NCBI GenBank assembly: GCA_030538255.1
Contig: JAUNUI010000005.1
Coordinates: 62,001-126,000, forward strand
Length of the DNA stretch: 64,000 bases
Origin: Pelistega sp.
GTDB lineage: Bacteria; Pseudomonadota; Gammaproteobacteria; Burkholderiales; Burkholderiaceae_B
Direction of reading: 5' to 3'
Below are positions 16,041-24,922 of the stretch, in pieces. The notes below the pieces were generated by a model that worked only from the letters and a program-made list of their open reading frames with translations, was not told the DNA's origin and ran no database searches. Every line of letters starts with the position of its first letter. The stretch's first letter is position 1. Position numbers and translations under genes: made by a program.

Positions 16041-19000
16041 TTAATGAACTGGGGTGAAGGGGACGACTTCGAGAGGGGCGGTCCAGCCGATTTCAGTTTC
16101 GAGCCACTTCAAGTATGCTGCGGCATCAATTAAGCCAAAAATTCCGACTTGACCCATCAATGGCATGGATCGGTAGCGGCTATAATGTTGAAGCTTAGCG
16201 TATTCATTATGAAGTTTACGATGTTCTGCTCCTAAGTCTTTGTCTTTGTTTTGAATAATATGTTTGTCGCTTGTATTTGGTTTTTGTAAGTAACGATCTT
16301 GAAAAATTACGGTCTCAAAGTCACCATAGGTATTATGCATAACAGGATTTTTGACTTTATGCAGCTCACTCCCCTTAACGGTTTCTCCCTGATCTAGGGA
16401 TTTGAAGGGCACGCCTATGGTTTGCGCTTGCGTATGCATCCAAGCGAGAGGAATGTGGCTGAGATCACCATAAAGCTTATCGGGATGTGGATTGTCTCTA
16501 TCTGTTGGATTGCCAGGAACATGAACACCACCAAGATCAGAGTGATTACCGAGAAATCCTTGTTCCACAACAAAATCATCATCCTGATAGGTAACAAGAG
16601 GTAGTAAATTACGATATTCATTCAGAGCAACAGCGTGAGAAATTAAACCCCAAGATGGTGAGGCAGAGTAGTCTAAGAGGCCGTTGTTTTTGCCAAGGAA
16701 ACCATGTTGGGCTACCGTATCGAAGATACCGATAAATCGAAAATCTAAGCAAGCAGAATAGTAATGCATCTCGGGCCACCATACATGCTCTGATCCATTA
16801 CGTAGTTTTTTATACTGAAAGTGGCCGTCGATTGTATTATCTTTTAAGAAATTAGCGAATCTCATGGCTACAATAGCACCTCGCGAAAAACCCACAATAT
16901 CAATCGGGATAGTATTGTCGTAATGAGCTGGCCCTGCGGTATCCAAATGTCTTAAAAAAACATCTTTTTGCTTTTCAAAGATTTTAGGACCCGTGCTGTC
17001 AAAGAGGGCGCCAGTCCAAGCCTCTCTAAAACTATCGTCTGGAAGGGCGCCTGTACCCTCGGTGTAATATTTATCGCCATCATATAATTTAAAGAGTTTA
17101 AGCACATTCGTATTGGATTTAGTGCTATTTGTAGTGCCATCGAAGGCAAAGAGCAAGAGACCAAGAGGGTCTATAAAGCGGCGCGGTTGTTGCGCGGCAT
17201 AACCATATGGGTCATTAATGTTCAGTGGACCAATTGGGTCGGGCTCTAAGTAATGACCGGCTTGCGGGTCATAGGTGCGATAATAATTATCATGCCAACC
17301 TGTCTCAATATCATAGTATTGACCGGGTGCGCGAAGATTAAACTCAATATTCTCTAGGAGAATCTCAGCCTCACCGGTGGGCGAGTAGCGTGCTAACCAG
17401 TGGATATTTTGCTGCTCATCAGTAATCATAATCGGTTGGCCTATATGATTGGTATGGATATAGTAAAGCGTATGTTCATTCTTTCTAACAGGGATGTGTT
17501 CTTTGTGTTGACCAAGCTCATAGTCTGTCGAACCAATAGGATAGTCAATAAATGCAATAGCCAAATTACCCGCGTAGATATAGCGACGATGAATATTAGT
17601 GTCTATATAGGATCTAGGTTGTAATCTTTTATAGTTGAGTTCTTCTTGTTTATCCGTGGTCCATTCGCCCACGAGCTTATCGCCTAGATAATAGTAGAGA
17701 ATCCGTTTATTGTTAAAGTTTTTACTAATACGACGGCCTGTTGAATCATAATCATACTCAACTAAAACTTGTCCATTCTCTTGGATAGTTTGAATGCGCT
17801 TGTGGTGATTATACTTTAGCTCTTTGGTATCAATTTTTATTGGCAAACCGCTAGGGTCGCGTTGGATTGTTGGACGGATAGTTTGTTCCGCGAACTGATA
17901 AGCAAGTGAGCTGCCGTCCTTATTCCAGGCGTAAAAATAGTCCTTAATTCTGTGTTCGTTGGCTTTGCTTGCTTTACTTTCGGCTGCCACCATACGTGCA
18001 CGCTCATCATAGAGATAGCCTGTCTGTTCCTGATGCTTTTGCTTAGGGAAATTATAAGCCTCAGATAAGATATGCCCGTGATTATCTTGCATTACTAGTT
18101 GATACCATAAAACTTCAGACTTATTTTTTAATAGCAATAAGGTCATATTTGGGAAGAACTGATGACCACTGAGCTCGAGTTGATTGCCGAAGATGATTTT
18201 GTTCTCTTGAATGTCAACCAATTTAATTGATTCTTCTTGCAGCGGCTTATAGTCAATTGTTTTTACAGCGCGGTCTTTATCATAATGCCGCGTAATCTCA
18301 CCAAATTCAGGGAGGAGTATATGTGTCTCATAAGCAGAACGTGGAGTGATCGAATACCCTATTTGATTATAGCTGGTGTTGTGGGTTAGTCGATAGCTAG
18401 TAGAATAAAGAAAATAGGGTGTGTCTTTATGGCGTTTCCTAAATGAATAATCTGAATTCGGTGATACAAGAGTATAACCCCATGTTAAATCTGGCACACC
18501 ATTGCTCACACGATAGGATTTCTGATACTTAAGCTTAGAGCGCTTCTCCTTAATATTCCCATCCTTATCATAGGTATACCGATAACTCGTCCCATTAGCT
18601 AACTTACGTCGACTGACTTGTCCTTGATTATTGTATTCAATCGCCTCAGTGCCTGTGGCTGGGCTATGCCAGGCGATTACGCGATTTTGCTCATCATAAT
18701 CAATCGTGAGTGGTCCCCAACTTGGGTGTGGAGCGATAATCCGAGTTACATGTCCAGTCTGATCGCGGCTAATTTGGTAATCATTGATACTAATCATGCG
18801 GCCATGTTTATCGTAGCTCGCATCGGTGCCGACAGGTGGGCAGAGGTAACAACCGTAACCTGTGACTTTTTCCACTAAGTATTGGCCTGCAATTTGCGTG
18901 GTATGGATTTGAGTTTCATTGCCCGCTTTATCGCGAACTTTGGTGAGGCCTTTGCTATTCGGCTCGTCGGGTTCTTGTACGAATTCAAGATGTAGCTCAT

Positions 19001-20177
19001 CCTCACCATTAAAGCCGACGCTGCTATAGTTGGCTCGGCCTTTTTCATCATAAGCCCAGGTATTGGTGCGAAGTACTTCCTGCTTGGGGGTGTGTAGGCT
19101 AATGCCTGTTAGTAGGTAAGGGCTGTCAGGGGTTTGGCGTTCGGGCTCGTAATGGTATTGACGTTGCCATTGATCGATGCGGATGACTTTATCGAGGCGG
19201 TAGTAGGGGTGGGCACCTGGTTTTTCATAATGATAGCTATAGACACCTATCGGGCTATCAATGCGTACTAAGCGTGCTTGGCCGTCTAAGTCTTCGTAGT
19301 GATAAAGTAGGCTTTCTTCACCGCCTTGTACGCGAGTGATTAATTCAGCTCTTGGACCACTTTCGCTGAGACGTTGAATATATACGGGCAAGTAGGCAGG
19401 TACTAGTTGATGAACTAAGTGACCGTGGGCATTGAAGGTGCGTACGACGGCTTCAGGGGTGACCCACACCCAGGTCCCATCTTGCGTCCAAATTAACTTA
19501 CCATAATTGGAATCAAGGGCATCAGCTACAGGGGCTCCCTTGCTTAGTACAGAGAATGACTCCATGATACCTGTGGTGGCTGTATTATCTACTGCCTGTG
19601 TATTATTTGCAGTATTGCTCTGAGCCTGGCTTGTTGTTGAAGAGACGTTTGGTGTTGTATCAGCCTCATTCTGTACGTCATTACTCGGCGCCTTAAACAT
19701 AATCCGCCGCCCATCATCGGTCAGGATCTGCCAGCGTTGGCCGATTTTATATAAACGTGTGCTGTACGATTGGCGCCAACCTGCGCCATTCGCAGCCCCC
19801 AAGGTATGCACTGAATTATAGTAGCGCACAATCTCAAGCCCACTTGCACGCATATAGAGGTCAGTTTCTTGTTGGAATTTATTACCTGTGGCGAGATGTA
19901 TGGGATTGCCGGCACCGATATTGATTTGTGGTGAGGAGGCAGGGCTTAGGCAGGGGTTGCCGGTCTTAGCAGCAGTGCAGACTAATGTTTCATTCTCTTG
20001 TGCGTATGCGCTTGGGCCAATGAATGGCGAGCTTAATGCTACGTATAAAAAGAAGTGTTTGAGTAAACCCTTGTTCATTGTGGCGAGTTGATTCAAGCCA
20101 TTCTTTAATAAGTCGCTTTTCCGTAAGTGGCTGTTCGCTGTGCTGGTGCCAGTTCCTTGGATGTTTTGTTTTTTCAT
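16041..20177 (-). CDS. Rhs-repeat protein with C-terminal DUF2235 (Tle1-like) lipase toxin
   Basis: A protein of 1378 residues. A signal peptide (FFLYVALSSPFIGPSAYAQ, about 42-60) follows a polar N-terminal extension; Met34 may be the true start. A DUF6531-type opening (GAGNPIHLATGNK) and many YD repeats lead to the Rhs core end NYYRTYDPQAGHYLEPDP and DPLGL at 1003-1007. The last 371 residues form an alpha/beta hydrolase of the DUF2235 family: FAFDGTTNS, the nucleophile Ser1098 in GFSRGA, then RFIGIFDTVA and GNHSDLGG supplying Asp and His. This is the Tle1 phospholipase type. Rhs proteins wrap their C-terminal toxin and release it into competitors. No VgrG, PAAR or immunity gene is adjacent, and the signal peptide points to Sec export instead of type VI secretion. 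The adjoining 15744-16040 region contains no candidate immunity frame. Confidence 0.88.
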   Translation of the reverse strand: MKKQNIQGTGTSTANSHLRKSDLLKNGLNQLATMNKGLLKHFFLYVALSSPFIGPSAYAQENETLVCTAAKTGNPCLSPASSPQINIGAGNPIHLATGNKFQQETDLYMRASGLEIVRYYNSVHTLGAANGAGWRQSYSTRLYKIGQRWQILTDDGRRIMFKAPSNDVQNEADTTPNVSSTTSQAQSNTANNTQAVDNTATTGIMESFSVLSKGAPVADALDSNYGKLIWTQDGTWVWVTPEAVVRTFNAHGHLVHQLVPAYLPVYIQRLSESGPRAELITRVQGGEESLLYHYEDLDGQARLVRIDSPIGVYSYHYEKPGAHPYYRLDKVIRIDQWQRQYHYEPERQTPDSPYLLTGISLHTPKQEVLRTNTWAYDEKGRANYSSVGFNGEDELHLEFVQEPDEPNSKGLTKVRDKAGNETQIHTTQIAGQYLVEKVTGYGCYLCPPVGTDASYDKHGRMISINDYQISRDQTGHVTRIIAPHPSWGPLTIDYDEQNRVIAWHSPATGTEAIEYNNQGQVSRRKLANGTSYRYTYDKDGNIKEKRSKLKYQKSYRVSNGVPDLTWGYTLVSPNSDYSFRKRHKDTPYFLYSTSYRLTHNTSYNQIGYSITPRSAYETHILLPEFGEITRHYDKDRAVKTIDYKPLQEESIKLVDIQENKIIFGNQLELSGHQFFPNMTLLLLKNKSEVLWYQLVMQDNHGHILSEAYNFPKQKHQEQTGYLYDERARMVAAESKASKANEHRIKDYFYAWNKDGSSLAYQFAEQTIRPTIQRDPSGLPIKIDTKELKYNHHKRIQTIQENGQVLVEYDYDSTGRRISKNFNNKRILYYYLGDKLVGEWTTDKQEELNYKRLQPRSYIDTNIHRRYIYAGNLAIAFIDYPIGSTDYELGQHKEHIPVRKNEHTLYYIHTNHIGQPIMITDEQQNIHWLARYSPTGEAEILLENIEFNLRAPGQYYDIETGWHDNYYRTYDPQAGHYLEPDPIGPLNINDPYGYAAQQPRRFIDPLGLLLFAFDGTTNSTKSNTNVLKLFKLYDGDKYYTEGTGALPDDSFREAWTGALFDSTGPKIFEKQKDVFLRHLDTAGPAHYDNTIPIDIVGFSRGAIVAMRFANFLKDNTIDGHFQYKKLRNGSEHVWWPEMHYYSACLDFRFIGIFDTVAQHGFLGKNNGLLDYSASPSWGLISHAVALNEYRNLLPLVTYQDDDFVVEQGFLGNHSDLGGVHVPGNPTDRDNPHPDKLYGDLSHIPLAWMHTQAQTIGVPFKSLDQGETVKGSELHKVKNPVMHNTYGDFETVIFQDRYLQKPNTSDKHIIQNKDKDLGAEHRKLHNEYAKLQHYSRYRSMPLMGQVGIFGLIDAAAYLKWLETEIGWTAPLEVVPFTPVH

Positions 20178-20387
20178 GGTTTTTTTGAGATTCAGGTGAC
20201 TCTACTATTGTGGTAGAAAAAACAAAGCGGGGCTAGGGCACTAGGATGAATTTGTCCATGGGTAAAAAGGCGTAGAGAAGAGTGCGATAAGCACGCTGCT
20301 GATAGGGTGGATGGTCTGTCATTTTGTTTAGCAAAGGACTATAATGCTGCTAAAAATAAACCACTACTCACACCAAAGGATTCTATT

Positions 20388-21539
20388 GTGCCACGTCCCA
20401 TTCAGGCGCTGATATCACCATCAGCAATGTCGCATAATGTCGAGCAAGTTCGCGCACGGATTCAGCGCACCCAGCAACACTTATCAAAAAGCAATCAGGC
20501 TGTTCAACAAACCCAACAATTTATTTGTGCTGTGATTAAGGCGAATGCCTATGGTCATGGTACTTTGAATGCGATTAAGGGGTTTGCCCAAGCTGATGCG
20601 CTTGGTATGATTGATGTCGAGGACTTGGTTCGCTGCCGTGAAGCAGGTTGGCGTAAGTCTCTGCTTTTATTAGAAGGCTTTTTTGATGCCAGTGATATAC
20701 CTGTCCTACAAGAACATCGTGTGACAACGGCGATTCATTCTGATGAGCAGATTGCCATGCTGGCCCATGCTAAGGCGGCCATGCCAATTGATGTGTTCTT
20801 GAAAATTAATACAGGCATGAATCGCCTGGGTTTTTTACCTGAACAGGCTGCTGAGAAATTGGCTCAACTCGAAGATTTGCAGAAGGCGGGTAAAATCGCT
20901 CGTATCGGTCATATGATGCATTTCGCGAATGCTGACTTAGACGCACCTTATGTGCAAGCGGCGTATCAACAGATATTGCAAGCCCGTGCTCACTACCCTG
21001 GCCCCTTAAGTATTTGTAATTCAGCCGCTTCATTGCGTTATCCGCAGTTTGCCTTTGATGCACAAGAAAACTGGTTGCGTCCAGGTATTTGTCTATATGG
21101 TTCTACACCATTTAACACAGAGTTGGCCGATGATTTAGTCGTGAATTTAAAGCCCACGATGAGCTTGCAAGCCAAAGTTCTCGCCGTGCAAACCTTGAAG
21201 GCGGGTGATAGTGTCGGTTATGGCTCTGCTTATACTGCTGAGCGTGAAACCCGCATCGGTGTGGTAGCATGTGGTTATGCCGATGGTTATCCGCGCAGTG
21301 CCAAGAATGGTACACCCGTGAGTATTGATGGTCAGCGCAGTCAATTGCTCGGCCGAGTTTCTATGGATATGTTAACCGTGGATTTAACTCACCTTCCTCA
21401 AGCAGGCGTGGGTTCTACGGTTGTACTGTGGGGAGAGGGCGGACCAAGTATTGATACCGTGGCCGATTGTTCTGGACGTATTGGCTATGAATTAATGTGC
21501 GGTCTAACTAAGCGTGTGCCACAAGTGATTGTTGAGTGA
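20388..21539 (+). CDS. alr: Alanine racemase
   Basis: A 383-residue PLP enzyme making D-alanine for peptidoglycan. The GTG start is chosen because the protein then opens with MPRPIQALIS, as family members in related bacteria do, and AAAGGA lies 7 bases upstream; the frame is open back to 20307, but the extra 27 residues look non-coding. PLP Lys51 is in CAVIKANAYGHG, and the catalytic Tyr lies in VGYGSAYTA near 278. The C-terminal beta domain contains SMDMLTVDL. It lies upstream of an SDR gene and radA; alr next to radA is common in Burkholderiales. Confidence 0.95.
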   Translation: MPRPIQALISPSAMSHNVEQVRARIQRTQQHLSKSNQAVQQTQQFICAVIKANAYGHGTLNAIKGFAQADALGMIDVEDLVRCREAGWRKSLLLLEGFFDASDIPVLQEHRVTTAIHSDEQIAMLAHAKAAMPIDVFLKINTGMNRLGFLPEQAAEKLAQLEDLQKAGKIARIGHMMHFANADLDAPYVQAAYQQILQARAHYPGPLSICNSAASLRYPQFAFDAQENWLRPGICLYGSTPFNTELADDLVVNLKPTMSLQAKVLAVQTLKAGDSVGYGSAYTAERETRIGVVACGYADGYPRSAKNGTPVSIDGQRSQLLGRVSMDMLTVDLTHLPQAGVGSTVVLWGEGGPSIDTVADCSGRIGYELMCGLTKRVPQVIVE

Positions 21540-21650
21540 TTGTGCTGATGAGGCTTAAGTAGTTTAGATGTTAATTACTTTAATTTCTAAGCGCTAAGGC
21601 AATCCTTACTGCAATCAAAATGAATAATACATTGATAAGGAGCTTTTTCT

Positions 21651-22364
21651 ATGAAAGGTAAGTGTGTATTGGTGACAGGGGCCACCAAGGGTATTGGTTG
21701 GGCGATTTCCCGTCGTCTGGCTGATCAAGGGGCATTTGTTGTAGGTATTGCGCGTAGTGTCAGTGAGATTGATTTTCCGGGTTTTCTCTATCAATGTGAC
21801 TTAAGTGATGCAGGACAGACTGAAGATGTCTTACGTGCGATACGTGAGAAGTATCCTGTCGATATGATCGTTAATAATACAGGCGCCTATAATGTTGAGC
21901 CGATTGGTCAGGTGTCACTGTCAAATTTATACCAATTATATGATTTAAATTTTCGCCTAGCGGTGCAAGTGACCCAAGCTTTCCTTGAGTCCATGAAGCA
22001 GCGCCGTGAAGGCCGTATTGTGAATGTCACGAGTCAATTAGCTCTAGGTGGTGCCTATCATACGAGTTATGCAGGCTCCAAAGCAGCGCTTGCTGCGGCA
22101 ACTAAGGTCTGGGCTTTAGAACTCGCTGACTATGGTATTACCGTGAATGCGGTGTCGCCAGGGCCTGTCGAAACTGATGCTTTCCGCTATGGTGTTCCTG
22201 TCGGTAGCGATATTGAAAAACATATGCTATCAACGATCCCCATGAAGCGTTTCTCACGTCCTGAAGATGTGGCCGCAGCCGTGGCATTCTTCCTAAGTGA
22301 TGAAACCAGCATGATTACGGGGCAAGTTTTAGGTGTGGATGGTGGTGTGTCATTACCACGCTAA
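21651..22364 (+). CDS. Short-chain dehydrogenase/reductase
   Basis: A 237-residue classical SDR. The cofactor loop TGATKGIG is at 9-16, NNTGAY (75-80) replaces the usual NNAG, and the catalytic residues are Ser128, Tyr140 and Lys144 (YAGSK). The C-terminal GQVLGVDGGVSLPR is typical of FabG-like members. TAAGGAG precedes the ATG. The substrate cannot be told from the sequence: 3-oxoacyl-ACP reductase-like or another small carbonyl compound. It sits between alr and radA, with gaps of 111 and 230 bases, so it is probably transcribed on its own. Confidence 0.85.
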   Translation: MKGKCVLVTGATKGIGWAISRRLADQGAFVVGIARSVSEIDFPGFLYQCDLSDAGQTEDVLRAIREKYPVDMIVNNTGAYNVEPIGQVSLSNLYQLYDLNFRLAVQVTQAFLESMKQRREGRIVNVTSQLALGGAYHTSYAGSKAALAAATKVWALELADYGITVNAVSPGPVETDAFRYGVPVGSDIEKHMLSTIPMKRFSRPEDVAAAVAFFLSDETSMITGQVLGVDGGVSLPR

Positions 22365-22386
22365 TAACAGCGCGAAATAGGACAGC

Positions 22387-22410
22387 GCTTAATCGAAAGC
22401 TCGATTAAGC
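22387..22410. terminator. Perfect 10-bp hairpin after the SDR gene
   Basis: GCTTAATCGA and TCGATTAAGC enclose the tetraloop AAGC, 22 bases past the SDR stop. No T run follows, so it may be a weak terminator or an RNA-stabilising structure. Confidence 0.4.
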
Positions 22411-22594
22411 CTCAACGTAGAAGCATAGTGCTGAATGGAACGCACTACTTAGGGAATGCACTGCTTAGAGCAACTCTTGTTGGAGTAGGGCTGGTCAGCG
22501 TTATAAACAATTCTAGGATTTGTGTGTTCTGCTAATGCGTGCAGTAAATACGTAGAATTTAACCTCAACTTAGAAGTACAGTAAGGATAGCCGA

Positions 22595-23953
22595 ATGGCC
22601 AAAGCAAAAACCAGTTTTGTCTGTCAAGAATGTGGCGGTGTGAGCACGCGGTGGCAGGGCAAGTGTCCACATTGTGGTAGCTGGAATACGATGCATGAGT
22701 TTGTTGAAAAGCCCGCAGCACAAGCGCAGAATCGCTTTGCGCATTTGGCTGCAAGCGCACCCGTCCGCTCTCTGGCGCAGATTGAGACGGCCGAAATTCC
22801 TCGCATCAGTACAGGCATGGGTGAGTTAGATCGTGTCTTAGGGGGTGGCCTAGTATCCGGTGGTGTGGTGCTGATTGGTGGTGATCCAGGCATCGGTAAA
22901 TCTACCTTATTGCTTCAGGCATTAACGAATCTATCGCAGCATACGCCAGTTCTCTATGTGACCGGTGAGGAGTCGGCTGAGCAGGTGGCCATGCGTGCGC
23001 ACCGCTTAGAGCTTGATACGACGAATGTGAAACTCTTGGCGGAAATTCAATTGGAGTCCATTCAGCAAGGCTTAGAGCAAGAGCAACCTAAGATTTGTGT
23101 GATTGACTCCATTCAAACCTTATTCTCGGGTGAGCTCAGCGCTGCCCCTGGTTCAGTCTCACAAGTGCGCGAATGTGCCGCACAATTAACCCGACTGGCT
23201 AAACAGAAGGGGATTAGCATTGTGATGATTGGCCATGTGACCAAGGACGGCACACTCGCAGGTCCACGGGTACTAGAACATATTGTCGATACAGTCTTGT
23301 ATTTTGAGGGTGAGACCGATTCAAGTTATCGCCTAATTCGCGCCTTTAAAAACCGCTTTGGTGCGGTGAATGAGTTGGGTGTTTTTGCCATGACCGATAA
23401 GGGTCTGAAGGGAGTGAGTAATCCATCGGCGATTTTCCTCTCTCAGCATAATGAAGAGGTGGCCGGCTCTTGTGTGATGGCCACGCAAGAAGGCACACGC
23501 CCACTCTTGGTGGAAATTCAAGCCCTGGTCGATACCGCTCATGTGCCGAATCCGCGGCGCTTGACTTTAGGTTTAGATGGTGGTCGCCTGGCTATGCTGC
23601 TCGCGGTCTTGCATCGCCATGCAGGGGTGGCAACCTTCGATCAAGATGTCTTTATCAATGCGGTGGGTGGGGTCAGAATCAATGAGACCGCCTCAGACCT
23701 GCCTGTGCTGTTAGCGATTATTTCCTCGTTGCGTGACCGCCCCTTGCCTAAGGGCTTGTTTGCTTTCGGTGAGGTGGGGCTAGCGGGTGAGGTGCGTCCT
23801 GCAACCCGAGGTCAAGAGCGCTTGAAAGAAGCGGCTAAACTGGGTTTTAGTATTGCCATGGTGCCCAAACATAATATGCCTAAGCAAGAGATTGAGGGCC
23901 TTACCATATGGCCGGTCTCTCGTCTTGATGAAGTCTTAAATTATTTACGCTAA
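22595..23953 (+). CDS. radA: DNA repair protein RadA
   Basis: A 452-residue RecA-like ATPase that helps process recombination intermediates and branch migration. A four-cysteine zinc finger (Cys10, Cys13, Cys24, Cys27) is followed by Walker A GDPGIGKS at 96-103 and the RadA-specific KNRFG motif at 252-256. The C-terminal part is the Lon-protease-like domain (inactive in this family). The length is normal. TAAGGA lies about 9 bases before the ATG. Confidence 0.97.
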   Translation: MAKAKTSFVCQECGGVSTRWQGKCPHCGSWNTMHEFVEKPAAQAQNRFAHLAASAPVRSLAQIETAEIPRISTGMGELDRVLGGGLVSGGVVLIGGDPGIGKSTLLLQALTNLSQHTPVLYVTGEESAEQVAMRAHRLELDTTNVKLLAEIQLESIQQGLEQEQPKICVIDSIQTLFSGELSAAPGSVSQVRECAAQLTRLAKQKGISIVMIGHVTKDGTLAGPRVLEHIVDTVLYFEGETDSSYRLIRAFKNRFGAVNELGVFAMTDKGLKGVSNPSAIFLSQHNEEVAGSCVMATQEGTRPLLVEIQALVDTAHVPNPRRLTLGLDGGRLAMLLAVLHRHAGVATFDQDVFINAVGGVRINETASDLPVLLAIISSLRDRPLPKGLFAFGEVGLAGEVRPATRGQERLKEAAKLGFSIAMVPKHNMPKQEIEGLTIWPVSRLDEVLNYLR

Positions 23954-24144
23954 TATACAGCTTGTGCTCGTCATAAATTTGATAGCATATATTAAATACC
24001 CTAAGAAAATTAAGTCTTGTGGTGATGAGATTTCTCTAAGGTAATTTAACCTTATCATTCAGACGTGTACTTGCAGATATACATTTACTAGACCAAGATT
24101 CGCCTGCTTTTTTACGTATTTTTAACCTACTATCTCCCATCATT

Positions 24145-24918
24145 ATGCTCAGCAGTTTATTTGATACCTGGCAAACCTTGCCTTTATTCTTTGCTCTAGG
24201 TGCGACGATTGGTTTTGTGGGGGCAATGGTCGGTATCGGCGGTGGCTTAATTGCGATTCCCGTGCTGGGCTTGGTCTTCGGTATGACCCAGCAATTGGCC
24301 CAAGGCACCGCCTTAGTCATGATTGTTGGTAATGTTATTGTCTCGATCTATTCGTATAATAAGCGTGCCAGCATTGACTTTAAAAAAGTCGCTCTGGTGG
24401 TCGTACTGAATATGATCGCGACCTATTTTGCTGCCTTGCTGGCGCAACTGATGGATTCCGATCTCTTACGCAATTTATTTGCGGTCTTTCTGGCGCTAGT
24501 AGCCACATTTTATATTTGGCAAAGTAGTGGGAAAAAGGCCAAGTTGCAACGAGAAGAGCGCCCCTTGACCTTAGCCGCCTATACTTTTTTAGGTTTAAGC
24601 TCAGGCTTTATTGGTGGGCTTTTTGGGGTGGGTGGCTCATTAATTGTGGTGCCTATCCTTACGGTCTATTTCGGTATTCGTCAAACCACAGCACAAGGTA
24701 TTGCCTTGGCGATGATTTTCCCTGGTCTTGTGGTGGCACTTTTTACCTACTCTTATGGCGGTAATGTGGACTGGTGGATTGGTGCGGTGATGGCTCTTGG
24801 TGGTTTATTAAGTGTGAAATATGGCGTGATGTTAGCCTATCGACTCCCCGAAGTCTTATTGAAGCGTATTTTTGCGGGTGTGTTATACGCTACTGTTCTA
24901 TTAATCTTATTACGATAA
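24145..24918 (+). CDS. TSUP (TauE/SafE) family membrane permease
   Basis: A 257-residue inner-membrane protein with about eight spans and the internal duplication typical of the family: GFVGAMVGIGGGLIAIPVL near the N-terminus and GFIGGLFGVGGSLIVVPIL in the second half. The family moves sulfite, sulfonates and other organic anions; the substrate here cannot be named. It ends four bases before the next gene, so the two are cotranscribed. No clear ribosome binding site precedes the ATG. Confidence 0.88.
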   Translation: MLSSLFDTWQTLPLFFALGATIGFVGAMVGIGGGLIAIPVLGLVFGMTQQLAQGTALVMIVGNVIVSIYSYNKRASIDFKKVALVVVLNMIATYFAALLAQLMDSDLLRNLFAVFLALVATFYIWQSSGKKAKLQREERPLTLAAYTFLGLSSGFIGGLFGVGGSLIVVPILTVYFGIRQTTAQGIALAMIFPGLVVALFTYSYGGNVDWWIGAVMALGGLLSVKYGVMLAYRLPEVLLKRIFAGVLYATVLLILLR

Positions 24919-24922
24919 GCCT

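Noticed and set aside
16041..20177. Type VI secretion cluster around the Rhs gene
   Set aside because: No VgrG, PAAR, Hcp or Tss gene lies in the window, and the protein has a signal peptide instead of a PAAR domain.
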